Positions 35,281 through 45,953 of a stretch of 64,000 bases of DNA are shown one piece after another. The stretch spans positions 1-64,000 of the forward strand of contig JAHHHD010000025.1 of the NCBI GenBank assembly GCA_019359505.1, given 5' to 3'. Both the position numbers and the translations under genes were made by a program. Position 1 is the stretch's first letter, and the number at the start of each line of letters is the position of its first letter. This stretch comes from Drouetiella hepatica Uher 2000/2452. Lineage in GTDB: Bacteria; Cyanobacteriota; Cyanobacteriia; Elainellales; Elainellaceae. The notes under the pieces were generated by a model. The model saw only the letters and a list, made by a program, of their open reading frames with translations. It was not told the origin of the DNA and made no database searches.

Positions 35281-38200
35281 ATGAGCAGAAACAAAGAGGA
35301 TCTATTCACACGAAGTTCTAAACTTTCACCCGCGAAACGGGCGCTCCTAGAAGCCCGATTGCGGGGCAATGTTGGGGCTAACGTTGGGACTAATATGACA
35401 GCGATTTCTCGACGTTTCAGCCTAGAACCTTCTCCTCTATCTTTTGCTCAACAGCGATTGTGGTTTCTTCAGCAGTTGGAACCCGACAATCCTTTTTATA
35501 ATGAACATACCGCTTTGCAACTGACAGGTTCGCTCAACATCGCTGCTCTGGAGCAGAGTCTGAATGCGATCGTGCAACGCCACGAAGCGCTCCGCACCAC
35601 GTTCGAGATCTTGGACGGACAACCCGTTCAACAGATTGCTCTAGATCTATTTATTCCATTATCCACAGTAGACTTGCGCGCGTTACCCGATGCCGCGCCG
35701 GAAATTAAACGACTGGCGATCGCGCAAAGCCAATGTCCGTTTAATCTGGCTGACGCTCCGCTGTTGCGCTGGACATTGCTCCAACTGGGTGAACAGGAGC
35801 ATGTATTGCTGTTCACCATTCATCACATTATTTTTGATGGCTGGTCGATCGACATTCTGATTCGCGAGTTATCCGCCTTTTATCCCGCTTTTTCGGCTGA
35901 CCAGGACGCAGCCTCTCTATCGGCATTACCGATTCAATACGCCGATTTTGCGGCTTGGCAACGGCAGTGGTTACAGGGAGACACCCTAGAGTTTCAGCTT
36001 GCGTACTGGCAGCAGCAATTGGTCGATGCTCCGCCCCTGCTGCAACTGCCGAGCGATCGCCCCCGCCCGTCTGCCCAAACCTATCAGGGCGCAACGGTAT
36101 TTTTCTTGCTGCCCCAGCGATTGACTGAAGCGCTGAAAGCTACTGGCAAAGAGGCTGAAGCGACGCTCTTCATGACGCTATTGGCGGCGTTCAATCTCCT
36201 GCTCTATCGCTACACAGGACAAGCAGATTTGATCGTTGGTTTACCGATCGCCAACCGCAATCGGGCAGAAATTGAAGGGTTGATCGGCATGTTCGTTAAC
36301 AGTCTGGTGTTGCGAACCAATCTTTCGGGCAACCCAACTTTTGAGAAACTGTTGGGGCAGGTACGGCAAGTGATGCTAGGGGCATATGAAAATCAGGATT
36401 TACCCTTTGAAAAACTGGTGGAAGCGCTACAGCCAGACCGAGATGCCCCCTACAATCCCCTGTTTCAGGTATCCTTCACCTTACATAATGCACCCAGAGA
36501 GCAGTTTGAGTTACCAGGTCTAACCATTACCGCGTTGGATGTGGAACGCCGTCGCGCCCTATTGGATCTTCGTCTGGATATGACAGAGACAGATCAGGGA
36601 TTAGTGGGCTGTTGGGAATACAGCACCGATTTGTTTGATGCAGACAGAATTCGCCGCATGAGTGGGCACTTTCAGACGTTACTGGAAGCGATCGCTCTCA
36701 ACCCCCAGCAGCGAATTTCAGAATTCTCCTGCTTAACGGAAGCTGAACACCAGCAGTTTTTGCAGTGGAATCAGACCCAGACAGACTATCCGCAAGTCTG
36801 CATTCATCAATTGTTTGAAGCGCAGGTTGAACGCACTCCAGATGCGATCGCAATTGTGTTTGCAAATCAGTCATTAACCTATCTAGAACTTAATCACAAA
36901 GCTAATCAACTGGCGCATTACTTGCAAACTTTGGGGGTGGGAACAGATGTGCTAGTTGGCATCTGCTGCGATCGCTCCTTCGATCTGGCGATCGGGCTGC
37001 TCGGCATCTTCAAGGCGGGAGGAGCTTATGTTCCCCTTGACCCCAGCTATCCCCAAGAGCTATTGGAGTGGATGGTTTCCGACTCTCAGATGCCCATTCT
37101 GCTAACTCAATCCGCACTGCTCGATCGCCTCCCCCATCATCATGCTCAGGGGATTTGTTTAGACAGCGATTGGGCTACTATTTCTCAGCATAGTCAAGAG
37201 AATCCTCATGCTTCTGCCTATCCCAGCAATTTAGCGTATGTCATTTATACCTCTGGTTCTACGGGCAAACCCAAAGGAGTACAAATTGCCCACAGTAGTA
37301 TGGTTAACCTCCTCGCTTCTATGCAGCAGAAACCCGGATTGACTGCCAACGATATTCTGCTGGCTGTCACCTCTGTCTCTTTTGACATCGCAGGATTGGA
37401 ACTGTATCTGCCGCTGATAACGGGAGCAAGGCTAGTCTTAGCCAGTCGTTCTGCGGCTATGGACGGCAAGCAACTGAGCGATTTACTCCACTCCAGCGGT
37501 GCCACGCTGATGCAGGCAACTCCGGCAACTTGGCGAATGCTGTTAGCGTCGGGATGGCAGGGCAAGCAAGATTTAAATATTCTTTGTGGGGGTGAAGCCC
37601 TCAGCCGGGAGTTAGCCGAGTCGCTATTAGAGAAGGCAGCAACGGTCTGGAATCTTTACGGGCCAACAGAAACTACCGTTTGGTCTACGGTTAGCTGCCT
37701 AGAGAAAGGCGATCGCTTCCCTGCGATTCTCCCCATCGGACGACCGATCGCCAATACCCAAATCTATCTGCTCGATCGCCAGGGACAGCCTGTGCCAGTG
37801 GGTGTTCCCGGTGAGTTGCACATTGGCGGCGTAGGATTAGCGCGAGGGTATCTCAACCGTCCTGAGTTGACAGCCGAAAAGTTTATACTGCATCCAACCT
37901 GGGGCAGAATATACCAAACGGGTGACTTAGCGCGTTACCGATCAGATGGTGCGATCGAGTATTTAGGTCGGATGGATCATCAGGTAAAGCTCCGAGGCTT
38001 CCGCATCGAATTGGGAGAAATTGAAGCCACCCTGAGCCAATATTCTACGGTTCGAGAAGCGGTAGTAGTGGCGCAGGAAGACCCATTGGGTGACAACCGC
38101 CTGATTGCATACATCGTTCCGCAGGGGGAAGTTGCCATCCGCGAACTGCGTGAATTTCTCCAGCAGCAGCTTCCCGATTATATGGTGCCTTCTGCCTTTG

Positions 38201-41200
38201 TCTCGATCGCGCAGCTCCCTCTGACTCCAAATGGCAAGATCGATCGCAAGTTTTTACCAGAAATAGGTTTAGAACAACTGATAAGGGTATCCACCGACAG
38301 TACTCCCTCAAATCCTATCGAAGAGATGGTTGTGGGTATTTGGACAAGCGTTCTAAAGATCGATCGCGTTGGTATTCACGATCACTTTTTTGAGTTGGGC
38401 GGACACTCCTTGCTGGCAACTCAGGTGATCTCTCAAATCCGACAGCTATTTCAGATTGAACTTCCCCTACGCCGTCTGTTTGAGTTACCTACTATTGCCC
38501 AGCTATCCCAGGCGATCGCCGCTACTCAAACAGGCTTAAAGGCTCCTCCTATCCAACCCCGTTCTACTGAAACGGTTCCCTTATCCTTTGCTCAGCAGCG
38601 CCTGTGGTTTTTGGCACAGCTAGAGCCAGATAACCCCTTCTACAACCTGCCGATCGCTGTTTCTCTTCAGGGACAACTCAACCTCCGTGCTTTGGAGCAG
38701 ACGTTGAATGAAATTCTCCGTCGCCATGAGGCGCTGCGAACCCGTATTGAAACCCAAGATGGTCAAGCGATCGCCGTCGTTATGCCCTCTACAACGCTCC
38801 AGATATCGCCTGTTGATTTGAGCGAGTTAGCAGAGGCTCAGCAAGAGGCTGAAGTCCAGAAATGGATTGCAACAGAGGCTCGGTACCCCTTTGACCTCAG
38901 TCGTGCTCCCCTGCTGCGCGTGAGCCTGCTGCGCCTGTCCGAACAGGATCATATCTTGCTGTTGACACTGCACCATATTGCCGCAGATGGCTGGTCGTTC
39001 GGTGTCCTGATCCATGAAGTGACGGTGCTTTACACGGCATTCTGTGACGGGTGCCCGTCTCCCTTACCTGACCTGCCGATTCAGTACAGCGACTTCGCTG
39101 CTTGGCAGCGCCAGTGGTTACAGGGAGTCGTGCTGCAAGCCCAAACAAATTACTGGTGTCAGCAGTTGCAAGACGCGCCAGTGCTGGAATTACCCACCGA
39201 TCGCCCCCGCCCCAGCCTACAAACCTATCGAGGAAGCAGCTACCGTTTTGATCTACCGCCAGCGTTATTGCAAGCGCTCCGCCGCCTGAGTCAGCAAGCC
39301 GGATGTACCTTATTCATGACGCTCCTAGCTGCTTTCAAGGTTTTGTTAGGACGGTATAGCAACAGCAAGGATATTGTGGTGGGTACACCCATTGCCAATC
39401 GCCACCATGCCGAAATTGAGGGCTTAATCGGCTGCTTCGTCAATACCCTGGCGCTGCGAACCCAGCTCTCAGAAAATCCCACGGTTCTGGAATTACTCGA
39501 TCGGGTACGAGAAACCGCCCTCGAGGGCTATGCTCATCAAGACTTGCCCTTTGAGCAATTGGTAGAAGCGTTACAGCTTGAGCGATCGCTGAGTCACACA
39601 CCCCTGTTTCAGGTGATGTTTGTCTTACACAATGCGCCATTACCTGCGATCGCATTGCCCAACTTAACGGTGACTCCTCTTGAGACTGACAGCGGTACAG
39701 CTCAGTTTGAGTTAACCCTATCGATGGTAGAAACGGCAGAGGGATTGTCTGGGAAATTGGAATTTAACAGCGATCTGTTCGATCCAGAGACGATCGCTCA
39801 CATGGCAGGACATTACCAGACCTTACTCGACGGAATAGTAACGAATCCTCAGCAACAGATTTCACAGTTACCACTTCTCACGCAGGTAGAGTCTCGTCAG
39901 ATTTTAGTGGAGTGGAATGACACGCAGATCGAGTACCTACCGGAGCAGTGTCTGCACCAGTTATTTGAAGCACAGGCGCAACGCACTCCTGATGCAGTAG
40001 CCGTAATCATTGAAAATGATCAGTTAAGCTATCGAGAACTCAATGCCAGAGCGAACCAACTGGGACACTTCTTGCAACAGCGGGGCGTTGGAGCAGAAAC
40101 TCTCGTGGGCATTTGTCTGGAGCGATCGCTGGAAATGGTCGTGGGTTTATTGGGCGTTCTCAAGGCAGGCGGAGCCTATGTTCCGTTAGACCCCACCTAT
40201 CCTCAAGAACGCCTGGAGTGGATGCTGTCTGACGCTCAGGTGTCTGTGTTATTAACTCATGCACAGGTTGCAAAAACCTTGCCTGACCACCCTGCGGATC
40301 GGATTGTCCTAGATGCCGATTGGGGAGCGATCGCCCAAGCGAGCGACAAGAATCCAGTCAGTGAGGTGAACCCCTCGCATCTTGCCTACGTGATTTATAC
40401 CTCTGGATCGACGGGGCAGCCCAAGGGCGTGATGATGTCGCACCGCGCCATTTGTAATCACATGCACTGGATGCAAACGACCTTTCCGCTGACAGATGCA
40501 GATATCGTTCTGCAAAAAACGCCCTTCAGCTTCGATGCATCCATTTGGGAGTTTTACGCTCCACTGTTGGCAGGGGCATCGTTGCTGATGGCGCAGCCTG
40601 GAGGGCATCAAGACATGAACTACCTGATCAAAACCATTGCTGAGCATCGGGTGACGACGCTGCAACTGGTGCCATCCTTGCTGCGAATGCTTTTAGAGCA
40701 GGGTGGGCTTGAAACCTGTCGCACTTTAAAGCGGATCTTCTGCGGCGGTGAAGCGTTATCGGTCGCTCTCCAAAAGCGTTTATTGGCGAGTCTAGAGGTG
40801 GAATTCTTCAATCTCTATGGCCCTACTGAAACCTGTATTGATGCCACTTACTGGACTGGCAAAGGCAGCTCTGCTCAACAGACATTGCCGATCGGTCGCC
40901 CCATTGCCAACGCGCAAGCCTATATCTTGGATGAGCATCTGCAACCGACTCCGATCGGTGTTTCGGGTGAACTGCACATTGGGGGTGCAGGGTTGGCACG
41001 AGGCTATCTCAATCGTCCAGAACTGACCCTCGAAAAGTTTATTGCCAACCCTTTTGATCCTCAACTAGAAGCACGCCTCTACAAAACTGGAGACTTGGCG
41101 CGCTACCTGCCCAATGGCGATATCGAGTATCTCGGTCGGATCGATCATCAGGTGAAGCTCCGAGGCTTCCGCATCGAATTGGGAGAAATTGAAGCCGCCC

Positions 41201-43152
41201 TGAGTCAGTACCCCGCTGTGCGAGATGCAGTCGTTGTGGTTCGGGAAATGGGGCATGAGCAGCGACTGGTTGCCTATATCGTGACGAATTCACAGCAACT
41301 TTCTATCAGCGATCTACGCCAATTCCTTAAACAAAAGCTGCCTGAATATATGATCCCTGCGGTTTTTGTGTCGCTTGAAACCTTATCCCTCCTGCCAAAC
41401 GGAAAGGTCGATCGCAACGCATTACCTGATCCAGACCTGACTAGACCTGAGTTAGAACAATCGTTTGTGGCTCCCTGCACGGCGATCGAAATCACCTTGG
41501 CAGAAATCTGGGCACCCGTTTTGGGAGTGAAGCAAATCGGGATTCACGATAACTTCTTTGAACTGGGAGGCGATTCTATCCTCTGTATCCAGGTCGTTGC
41601 TAGGGCAAATCAAGCAGGTCTAAAGTTCACGCCAAAACAGATGTTTGAACACCAGACGATCGCTGAACTAGCAACGGTAGCGGGAACAAAACAGGGAACG
41701 TCGGTTGAACAGGGACTTGTGACTGGATCAGTCTTCCTCACCCCTATCCAGCGCTGGTTCTTTGAGCAAAATTTACCTGATCCCCATCATTTTAATCAGG
41801 CAGTAATGCTGCAACTCCCTCAGCAAATTGACCTGACGCTATTGGAGCAAGCCCTCCAGCAGTTGCTGAGCCACCATGACGCCTTGCGCTTGCGGTTTGA
41901 GCGAACTGAGTCTGGCTGGCAGCAGAGTTACGCCCCTCCTGATGCGGCAATGCTCCTAATCCGTTGGGATTTCTCAGCCCTGACAGCAGCAGCGCAAAAA
42001 CTCGCTTTAGCCTCTGCGACAACTGAAGTCCAGACCAGCCTCAATCTCTCAACTGGGCCTTTGGTGCGAGTTGGATTCTTTGACTTAGGCGAACATCAAC
42101 CCCATTGTCTCCTCATTGTGATTCATCACCTGGTTGTAGATGGGGTATCCTGGCGCATCCTGTTAGAGGATTTGCAGACAGCTTACCAGCAACTCAGTCG
42201 CGGTGAAGAAGTGCAACTGCCCGCCAAAACCACGTCGTTTCAGCAGTGGTCGCAAACGCTGCGGCAGTATGCTCATTCAGCTCTCCTCCAGCAAGAGCAG
42301 GATTACTGGCGAGTCCAGCCGACCTTCACGCCGTTACCCGTTGATTGCCCAGACGGCAAAAATACCGTGGCTTCGGCAGATCAGATCATTAGCACCCTCA
42401 GTATTTCGGACACCCAAGCCTTACTCAAAGATGTGCCGAAAGCCTACCACACCGAGATCAACGATGTCCTGCTGACAGCGCTGGTGCAGGCGTTTGCTCA
42501 ATGGACGGGCGATCGCACCCTCCTGATCGATCTGGAAGGGCATGGGCGAGAGGATATCGCATCTCATGTCAATGCGACTGATATAGACCTGTCGCGCACC
42601 ATAGGCTGGTTCACTACGGTTTTTCCGGTATCCTTGAAACTCGAAGCAGCTATTCATCCAGGGTATACCTTGAAGAGTATCAAAGAGCAGCTACGCCGCA
42701 TTCCTCGTCGGGGAATCGGCTACGGGATTCTCCGCTATTGCAGTGACGATTCGAAAATCACCGAAGCGTTGAACAACCAATCGCAACCGGAAGTGATTTT
42801 CAATTACTTGGGACAATTTGATCAAAGCCTACCCAACTCCTCATTATTTTGCCCAGTTCAAGAGCCAAGTGAGCCGACCCAAAGCTTACAGGGCGATCGT
42901 AGCCATTTGCTGGCAATCAATTGCTGGATCAGTAATGAACAACTGCACCTGCATTGGGACTATAGTCAGGCGATCCATCACCAATCCACGATCGCGGCTT
43001 TGGCTCAGAACTTTTTGCAGGCATTGCGATCGCTAATCACCCATTGTCAATCTCCAGAAGCACGCGGCTACACCCCTTCTGATTTTTCAGAAGCCAACTT
43101 GAGTCAACAGGCACTCGATCGCTTTCTGACCAAAATTAAACGCCGAAATTAA
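35281..43152 (+). CDS. NRPS: C-A(Gly)-PCP-C-A(Gln)-PCP-E
   Basis: 2623 residues, two modules. C1 has HHIIFDG at 181-187. A1 (about 500-970) gives specificity positions D-I-L-Q-L-G-L-V-W by alignment to GrsA, very close to the glycine code. PCP1 has GGHSLL, Ser1043. C2 has HHIAADG from 1231, LCL type. A2 gives D-A-W-Q-F-G-L-I-D, matching the glutamine code known from fengycin-type enzymes. PCP2 has GGDSIL, Ser2099; GGDS is the form usually followed by epimerisation. The E domain has HHLVVDGVSW from 2282 and GHGRE and IGWFTTVFP motifs. The predicted addition is Gly then D-Gln. The codes were read by eye. The following free C domain is of the DCL type, as expected after E. Confidence 0.9.
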   Translation: MSRNKEDLFTRSSKLSPAKRALLEARLRGNVGANVGTNMTAISRRFSLEPSPLSFAQQRLWFLQQLEPDNPFYNEHTALQLTGSLNIAALEQSLNAIVQRHEALRTTFEILDGQPVQQIALDLFIPLSTVDLRALPDAAPEIKRLAIAQSQCPFNLADAPLLRWTLLQLGEQEHVLLFTIHHIIFDGWSIDILIRELSAFYPAFSADQDAASLSALPIQYADFAAWQRQWLQGDTLEFQLAYWQQQLVDAPPLLQLPSDRPRPSAQTYQGATVFFLLPQRLTEALKATGKEAEATLFMTLLAAFNLLLYRYTGQADLIVGLPIANRNRAEIEGLIGMFVNSLVLRTNLSGNPTFEKLLGQVRQVMLGAYENQDLPFEKLVEALQPDRDAPYNPLFQVSFTLHNAPREQFELPGLTITALDVERRRALLDLRLDMTETDQGLVGCWEYSTDLFDADRIRRMSGHFQTLLEAIALNPQQRISEFSCLTEAEHQQFLQWNQTQTDYPQVCIHQLFEAQVERTPDAIAIVFANQSLTYLELNHKANQLAHYLQTLGVGTDVLVGICCDRSFDLAIGLLGIFKAGGAYVPLDPSYPQELLEWMVSDSQMPILLTQSALLDRLPHHHAQGICLDSDWATISQHSQENPHASAYPSNLAYVIYTSGSTGKPKGVQIAHSSMVNLLASMQQKPGLTANDILLAVTSVSFDIAGLELYLPLITGARLVLASRSAAMDGKQLSDLLHSSGATLMQATPATWRMLLASGWQGKQDLNILCGGEALSRELAESLLEKAATVWNLYGPTETTVWSTVSCLEKGDRFPAILPIGRPIANTQIYLLDRQGQPVPVGVPGELHIGGVGLARGYLNRPELTAEKFILHPTWGRIYQTGDLARYRSDGAIEYLGRMDHQVKLRGFRIELGEIEATLSQYSTVREAVVVAQEDPLGDNRLIAYIVPQGEVAIRELREFLQQQLPDYMVPSAFVSIAQLPLTPNGKIDRKFLPEIGLEQLIRVSTDSTPSNPIEEMVVGIWTSVLKIDRVGIHDHFFELGGHSLLATQVISQIRQLFQIELPLRRLFELPTIAQLSQAIAATQTGLKAPPIQPRSTETVPLSFAQQRLWFLAQLEPDNPFYNLPIAVSLQGQLNLRALEQTLNEILRRHEALRTRIETQDGQAIAVVMPSTTLQISPVDLSELAEAQQEAEVQKWIATEARYPFDLSRAPLLRVSLLRLSEQDHILLLTLHHIAADGWSFGVLIHEVTVLYTAFCDGCPSPLPDLPIQYSDFAAWQRQWLQGVVLQAQTNYWCQQLQDAPVLELPTDRPRPSLQTYRGSSYRFDLPPALLQALRRLSQQAGCTLFMTLLAAFKVLLGRYSNSKDIVVGTPIANRHHAEIEGLIGCFVNTLALRTQLSENPTVLELLDRVRETALEGYAHQDLPFEQLVEALQLERSLSHTPLFQVMFVLHNAPLPAIALPNLTVTPLETDSGTAQFELTLSMVETAEGLSGKLEFNSDLFDPETIAHMAGHYQTLLDGIVTNPQQQISQLPLLTQVESRQILVEWNDTQIEYLPEQCLHQLFEAQAQRTPDAVAVIIENDQLSYRELNARANQLGHFLQQRGVGAETLVGICLERSLEMVVGLLGVLKAGGAYVPLDPTYPQERLEWMLSDAQVSVLLTHAQVAKTLPDHPADRIVLDADWGAIAQASDKNPVSEVNPSHLAYVIYTSGSTGQPKGVMMSHRAICNHMHWMQTTFPLTDADIVLQKTPFSFDASIWEFYAPLLAGASLLMAQPGGHQDMNYLIKTIAEHRVTTLQLVPSLLRMLLEQGGLETCRTLKRIFCGGEALSVALQKRLLASLEVEFFNLYGPTETCIDATYWTGKGSSAQQTLPIGRPIANAQAYILDEHLQPTPIGVSGELHIGGAGLARGYLNRPELTLEKFIANPFDPQLEARLYKTGDLARYLPNGDIEYLGRIDHQVKLRGFRIELGEIEAALSQYPAVRDAVVVVREMGHEQRLVAYIVTNSQQLSISDLRQFLKQKLPEYMIPAVFVSLETLSLLPNGKVDRNALPDPDLTRPELEQSFVAPCTAIEITLAEIWAPVLGVKQIGIHDNFFELGGDSILCIQVVARANQAGLKFTPKQMFEHQTIAELATVAGTKQGTSVEQGLVTGSVFLTPIQRWFFEQNLPDPHHFNQAVMLQLPQQIDLTLLEQALQQLLSHHDALRLRFERTESGWQQSYAPPDAAMLLIRWDFSALTAAAQKLALASATTEVQTSLNLSTGPLVRVGFFDLGEHQPHCLLIVIHHLVVDGVSWRILLEDLQTAYQQLSRGEEVQLPAKTTSFQQWSQTLRQYAHSALLQQEQDYWRVQPTFTPLPVDCPDGKNTVASADQIISTLSISDTQALLKDVPKAYHTEINDVLLTALVQAFAQWTGDRTLLIDLEGHGREDIASHVNATDIDLSRTIGWFTTVFPVSLKLEAAIHPGYTLKSIKEQLRRIPRRGIGYGILRYCSDDSKITEALNNQSQPEVIFNYLGQFDQSLPNSSLFCPVQEPSEPTQSLQGDRSHLLAINCWISNEQLHLHWDYSQAIHHQSTIAALAQNFLQALRSLITHCQSPEARGYTPSDFSEANLSQQALDRFLTKIKRRN

Positions 43153-43228
43153 CTCTATTTATTACAACGATGAGAATACAAAAAATACTTGCTTAGATCA
43201 TCGACACATCGTAATTCAAAATCCACAA

Positions 43229-44623
43229 ATGACAGATACTATCCAAGACATCTACGAACTGACCCCAATCCAGAAGGGAATTCTCTTCCACAGTTTGTAC
43301 GCTCCAGAAGTAGGGCTTTACTTCATGCAAACGGGCTATAGCGTGCAGGGCAACCTCAATCACGCGGCATTTGAGCGGGCGTTGCAGCAATTGCCCCCGC
43401 GACATACCATCTTACGCACAAGTTTCTATTGGGAAGAAGCAGATAAACCCCTACAGGTTGTGCATCGGCAAGCTGCTATTCCGCTAGAACAGCAGGATTG
43501 GCGCGGCATCAATCCGGTAGAACAGCAGGAGCGCTTAGAAGCGTTTTTGAAGGGCGATCGCGATCGAGGCTTTGATTTTTCACAAGCTCCATTGATGCGG
43601 ATAACGGTGCTGCGTCTGGCTGATCAATCCTATGAAATTATTCAAAGCGTCCACCATGTCATTCTTGACGGTTGGTCTACATCGGCAGTGATGGGTGAGG
43701 TGATTCAGCTTTATCAGGCGCTTTGTTATGGTCAAAATCTCTCCTTGGCAGCGATTGCTCCTTTCAAAACCTATCTCTCCTGGTTAGAAAAGCAGGATCT
43801 GGTGAAAGCTGAGAAATATTGGCGACAGGCACTTAGCCCGATCAAAGCGCCCACACCGCTCACCTACCTGGAAAGTCAGGACTTACCTGCCCTGGAAGAA
43901 AGGTACGATGAGCAACAAATTAAGCTATCGGCAGCCACAACAACTGCCCTCCAATCCTTAGCACGTCACCATCAACTGACGCTGAACACGCTGTTTCAAG
44001 CCACTTGGGCGTTGCTGCTCAGCCGCTACAGTGGTCAGGAGTCGGTGGTTTATGGGTGCTGTGTGTCGGGTCGTCCGGCAGAATTAAACGGTATCGAATC
44101 GATGGTAGGCGTGTTCATCAACACCTTACCGATTTGGGTTGATGTCCATTCGGAGCAGGCTTTGATGCCTTGGCTGAAGCAGCTTCAGGCTCAACTGGTG
44201 GAAATGCGCCAATATGAATACAGCCCGTTGGTTGAAGTGCAAGGATGGAGTCCGGTTTCACGGGGCATCCCTTTGTTTGAGAGCATTGTGGTGTTTGAAA
44301 ACTACCCGACTCCTCAAATGATTAAACAAGGCGAAAACGATCTAGAACTTCAGAAATCTACGGTCTTTTACAAAACTAATTATCCTCTGACGATCGTCGG
44401 CTATCCCGGTTCAGAGCTAGTCTTTGGCATCAGCTATGATTGTCGTCGCTTTGACTCCACGACCATCACTGGAATTCTAGAGCATTTCGAGATGATGCTT
44501 CAGAGCATGGCAGCTACACCTGATGTGAAGTTGAAAGATCTGTCATTGTTGACGCCAGCAGAAAAGCAATTGACGCAATGGTTAGAACAAGAAGTAACGT
44601 TTGACTTTGCTTTGTGTAATTGA
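43229..44623 (+). CDS. Stand-alone NRPS condensation domain, DCL type
   Basis: 464 residues, a single full condensation domain. It starts IYELTPIQKGILFHSL, the signature of domains that accept a D-configured upstream residue, and has HHVILDG from about residue 142. It ends just after the domain (LLTPAEKQLTQWLEQEVTFDF), exactly where an adenylation domain would normally begin. It should condense the D-Gln-ended chain with the next residue, working in trans with the half-C-A-PCP protein at 45954. The gene overlaps the long frame of the following aminotransferase by a few bases, though the likely start of that gene is 48 bp downstream. Confidence 0.9.
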   Translation: MTDTIQDIYELTPIQKGILFHSLYAPEVGLYFMQTGYSVQGNLNHAAFERALQQLPPRHTILRTSFYWEEADKPLQVVHRQAAIPLEQQDWRGINPVEQQERLEAFLKGDRDRGFDFSQAPLMRITVLRLADQSYEIIQSVHHVILDGWSTSAVMGEVIQLYQALCYGQNLSLAAIAPFKTYLSWLEKQDLVKAEKYWRQALSPIKAPTPLTYLESQDLPALEERYDEQQIKLSAATTTALQSLARHHQLTLNTLFQATWALLLSRYSGQESVVYGCCVSGRPAELNGIESMVGVFINTLPIWVDVHSEQALMPWLKQLQAQLVEMRQYEYSPLVEVQGWSPVSRGIPLFESIVVFENYPTPQMIKQGENDLELQKSTVFYKTNYPLTIVGYPGSELVFGISYDCRRFDSTTITGILEHFEMMLQSMAATPDVKLKDLSLLTPAEKQLTQWLEQEVTFDFALCN

Positions 44624-44670
44624 GGCAATCACACTACTTTTCACATTCTCTTCACGCAGGAAACAACACG

Positions 44671-45924
44671 ATGAGTATTTTTGAACAATGTGAATCAAAT
44701 GTCAGAAGTTACTGTCGCAGTTTCCCAGCAGTCTTTCATCGAGCTAAAGCATCGATCGTCTACTCGGAGTCTGGGCAAGAATATATCGACTTTCTGGCAG
44801 GCGCAGGTGCTCTGAATTATGGGCATAACAACGACTACATCAAGCAAAAGGTGTTGTCTTATTTAGATGCCGATCTGATCACCCACGGTCTAGATCTACA
44901 TACTGCTGCAAAGGAGAAATTTTTGACAGTTTTCTCTGAATATGTACTCCTTCCAAAGCAGTTAGATTATCGGGTTCAGTGTTGTGGCCCTACAGGAACC
45001 AATGCCGTCGAAGCTGCCTTGAAATTGGCGAGAAAAGTGAAGAAAAGACCGGGCATTTTCTCATTCATGGGAGCCTATCATGGCATGACATTGGGCAGCT
45101 TATCGGTAACAGGAAATACTGCCATTCGTGCCGGAATGGGAGGAACAGCCAATGCCGTTACATTTATGCCCTATCCCTACGGATTTATGGAGACAATCGA
45201 TACGATCGCCTATATTGAATCTATCCTGAATGATGTGAATTCCGGGATTGAAAAACCAGCCGCCATTATTTTTGAAACAGTGCAGGCTGAAGGTGGAATT
45301 GTAGTCGCCCCGATTGAGTGGATGCAACGGCTGAGGGCATTGTGCGATCGCCATGACATTCTCTTAATCTGTGACGATATTCAAGTCGGGTGTGGCAGGA
45401 CAGGGCCCTTCTTTTCATTTGAACGAGCAAACATTGTTCCTGATCTAGTTGTCCTTTCAAAATCTATCAGCGGCTATGGATTTCCCATGTCCTTGTTGTT
45501 GATTAAACCGGAGTTTGATCTTTGGGAGCCAGGTGAGCATACGGGAACTTTTAGAGGCTATCAGCTTGCATTTGTCGGCGGCACGGCAGCGCTAGAATAT
45601 CGAGAAATAATGGGATTAGAAAAAGAGGTCAGTGTTAAAGCATCTTTCCTAAAGACATTTTTAGAAGAAGCGATCGCTCCCCTCAGTCCCTACATAGAAA
45701 TTCGAGGAATCGGCATGATCTGGGGTATTGATCTTGCCAAGTTTGGAGGTGAGAACTTTGCCAAAAAAGTGGCTTCTCGCTGCTTTGAACTAGGCTTAAT
45801 TGTTGAGCGGGTGGGCAGACAGGATACGGTTCTCAAACTGTTACCCCCCTTGACGATCGAGATGCCAATTTTGCAAAAAGGCTGTTCTATATTAAGACAG
45901 GCATTGGATGACTGTTTAGTTTAA
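44671..45924 (+). CDS. Diaminobutyrate--2-oxoglutarate aminotransferase (EctB/Dat-like)
   Basis: 417 residues from ATG 44671, which gives MSIFEQCESNVRSYCRSFP, the conserved EctB start; an in-frame ATG at 44620 would add 17 unrelated residues. This class III PLP enzyme makes L-2,4-diaminobutyrate from aspartate semialdehyde. Seen: VQCCGPTGTNAVEAALKLAR, GAYHGMTLGSLSVTG, FETVQAEGGI, ICDDIQVGCGRTG, and the PLP lysine in VVLSKSISGYGFPMSLLLIK. No ectA or ectC is nearby, so diaminobutyrate, not ectoine, is the likely end product. It sits exactly between a free C domain and the protein whose first A domain has an acid-rich code, so it probably supplies that A domain. Confidence 0.9.
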   Translation: MSIFEQCESNVRSYCRSFPAVFHRAKASIVYSESGQEYIDFLAGAGALNYGHNNDYIKQKVLSYLDADLITHGLDLHTAAKEKFLTVFSEYVLLPKQLDYRVQCCGPTGTNAVEAALKLARKVKKRPGIFSFMGAYHGMTLGSLSVTGNTAIRAGMGGTANAVTFMPYPYGFMETIDTIAYIESILNDVNSGIEKPAAIIFETVQAEGGIVVAPIEWMQRLRALCDRHDILLICDDIQVGCGRTGPFFSFERANIVPDLVVLSKSISGYGFPMSLLLIKPEFDLWEPGEHTGTFRGYQLAFVGGTAALEYREIMGLEKEVSVKASFLKTFLEEAIAPLSPYIEIRGIGMIWGIDLAKFGGENFAKKVASRCFELGLIVERVGRQDTVLKLLPPLTIEMPILQKGCSILRQALDDCLV

Positions 45925-45953
45925 ACAATTTGGTTTAAGAAACTATTTAAATA

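Noticed and set aside
44671-45924. Ectoine biosynthesis
   Set aside because: No ectA or ectC nearby; the gene lies inside an NRPS operon next to an A domain with a basic-type code.
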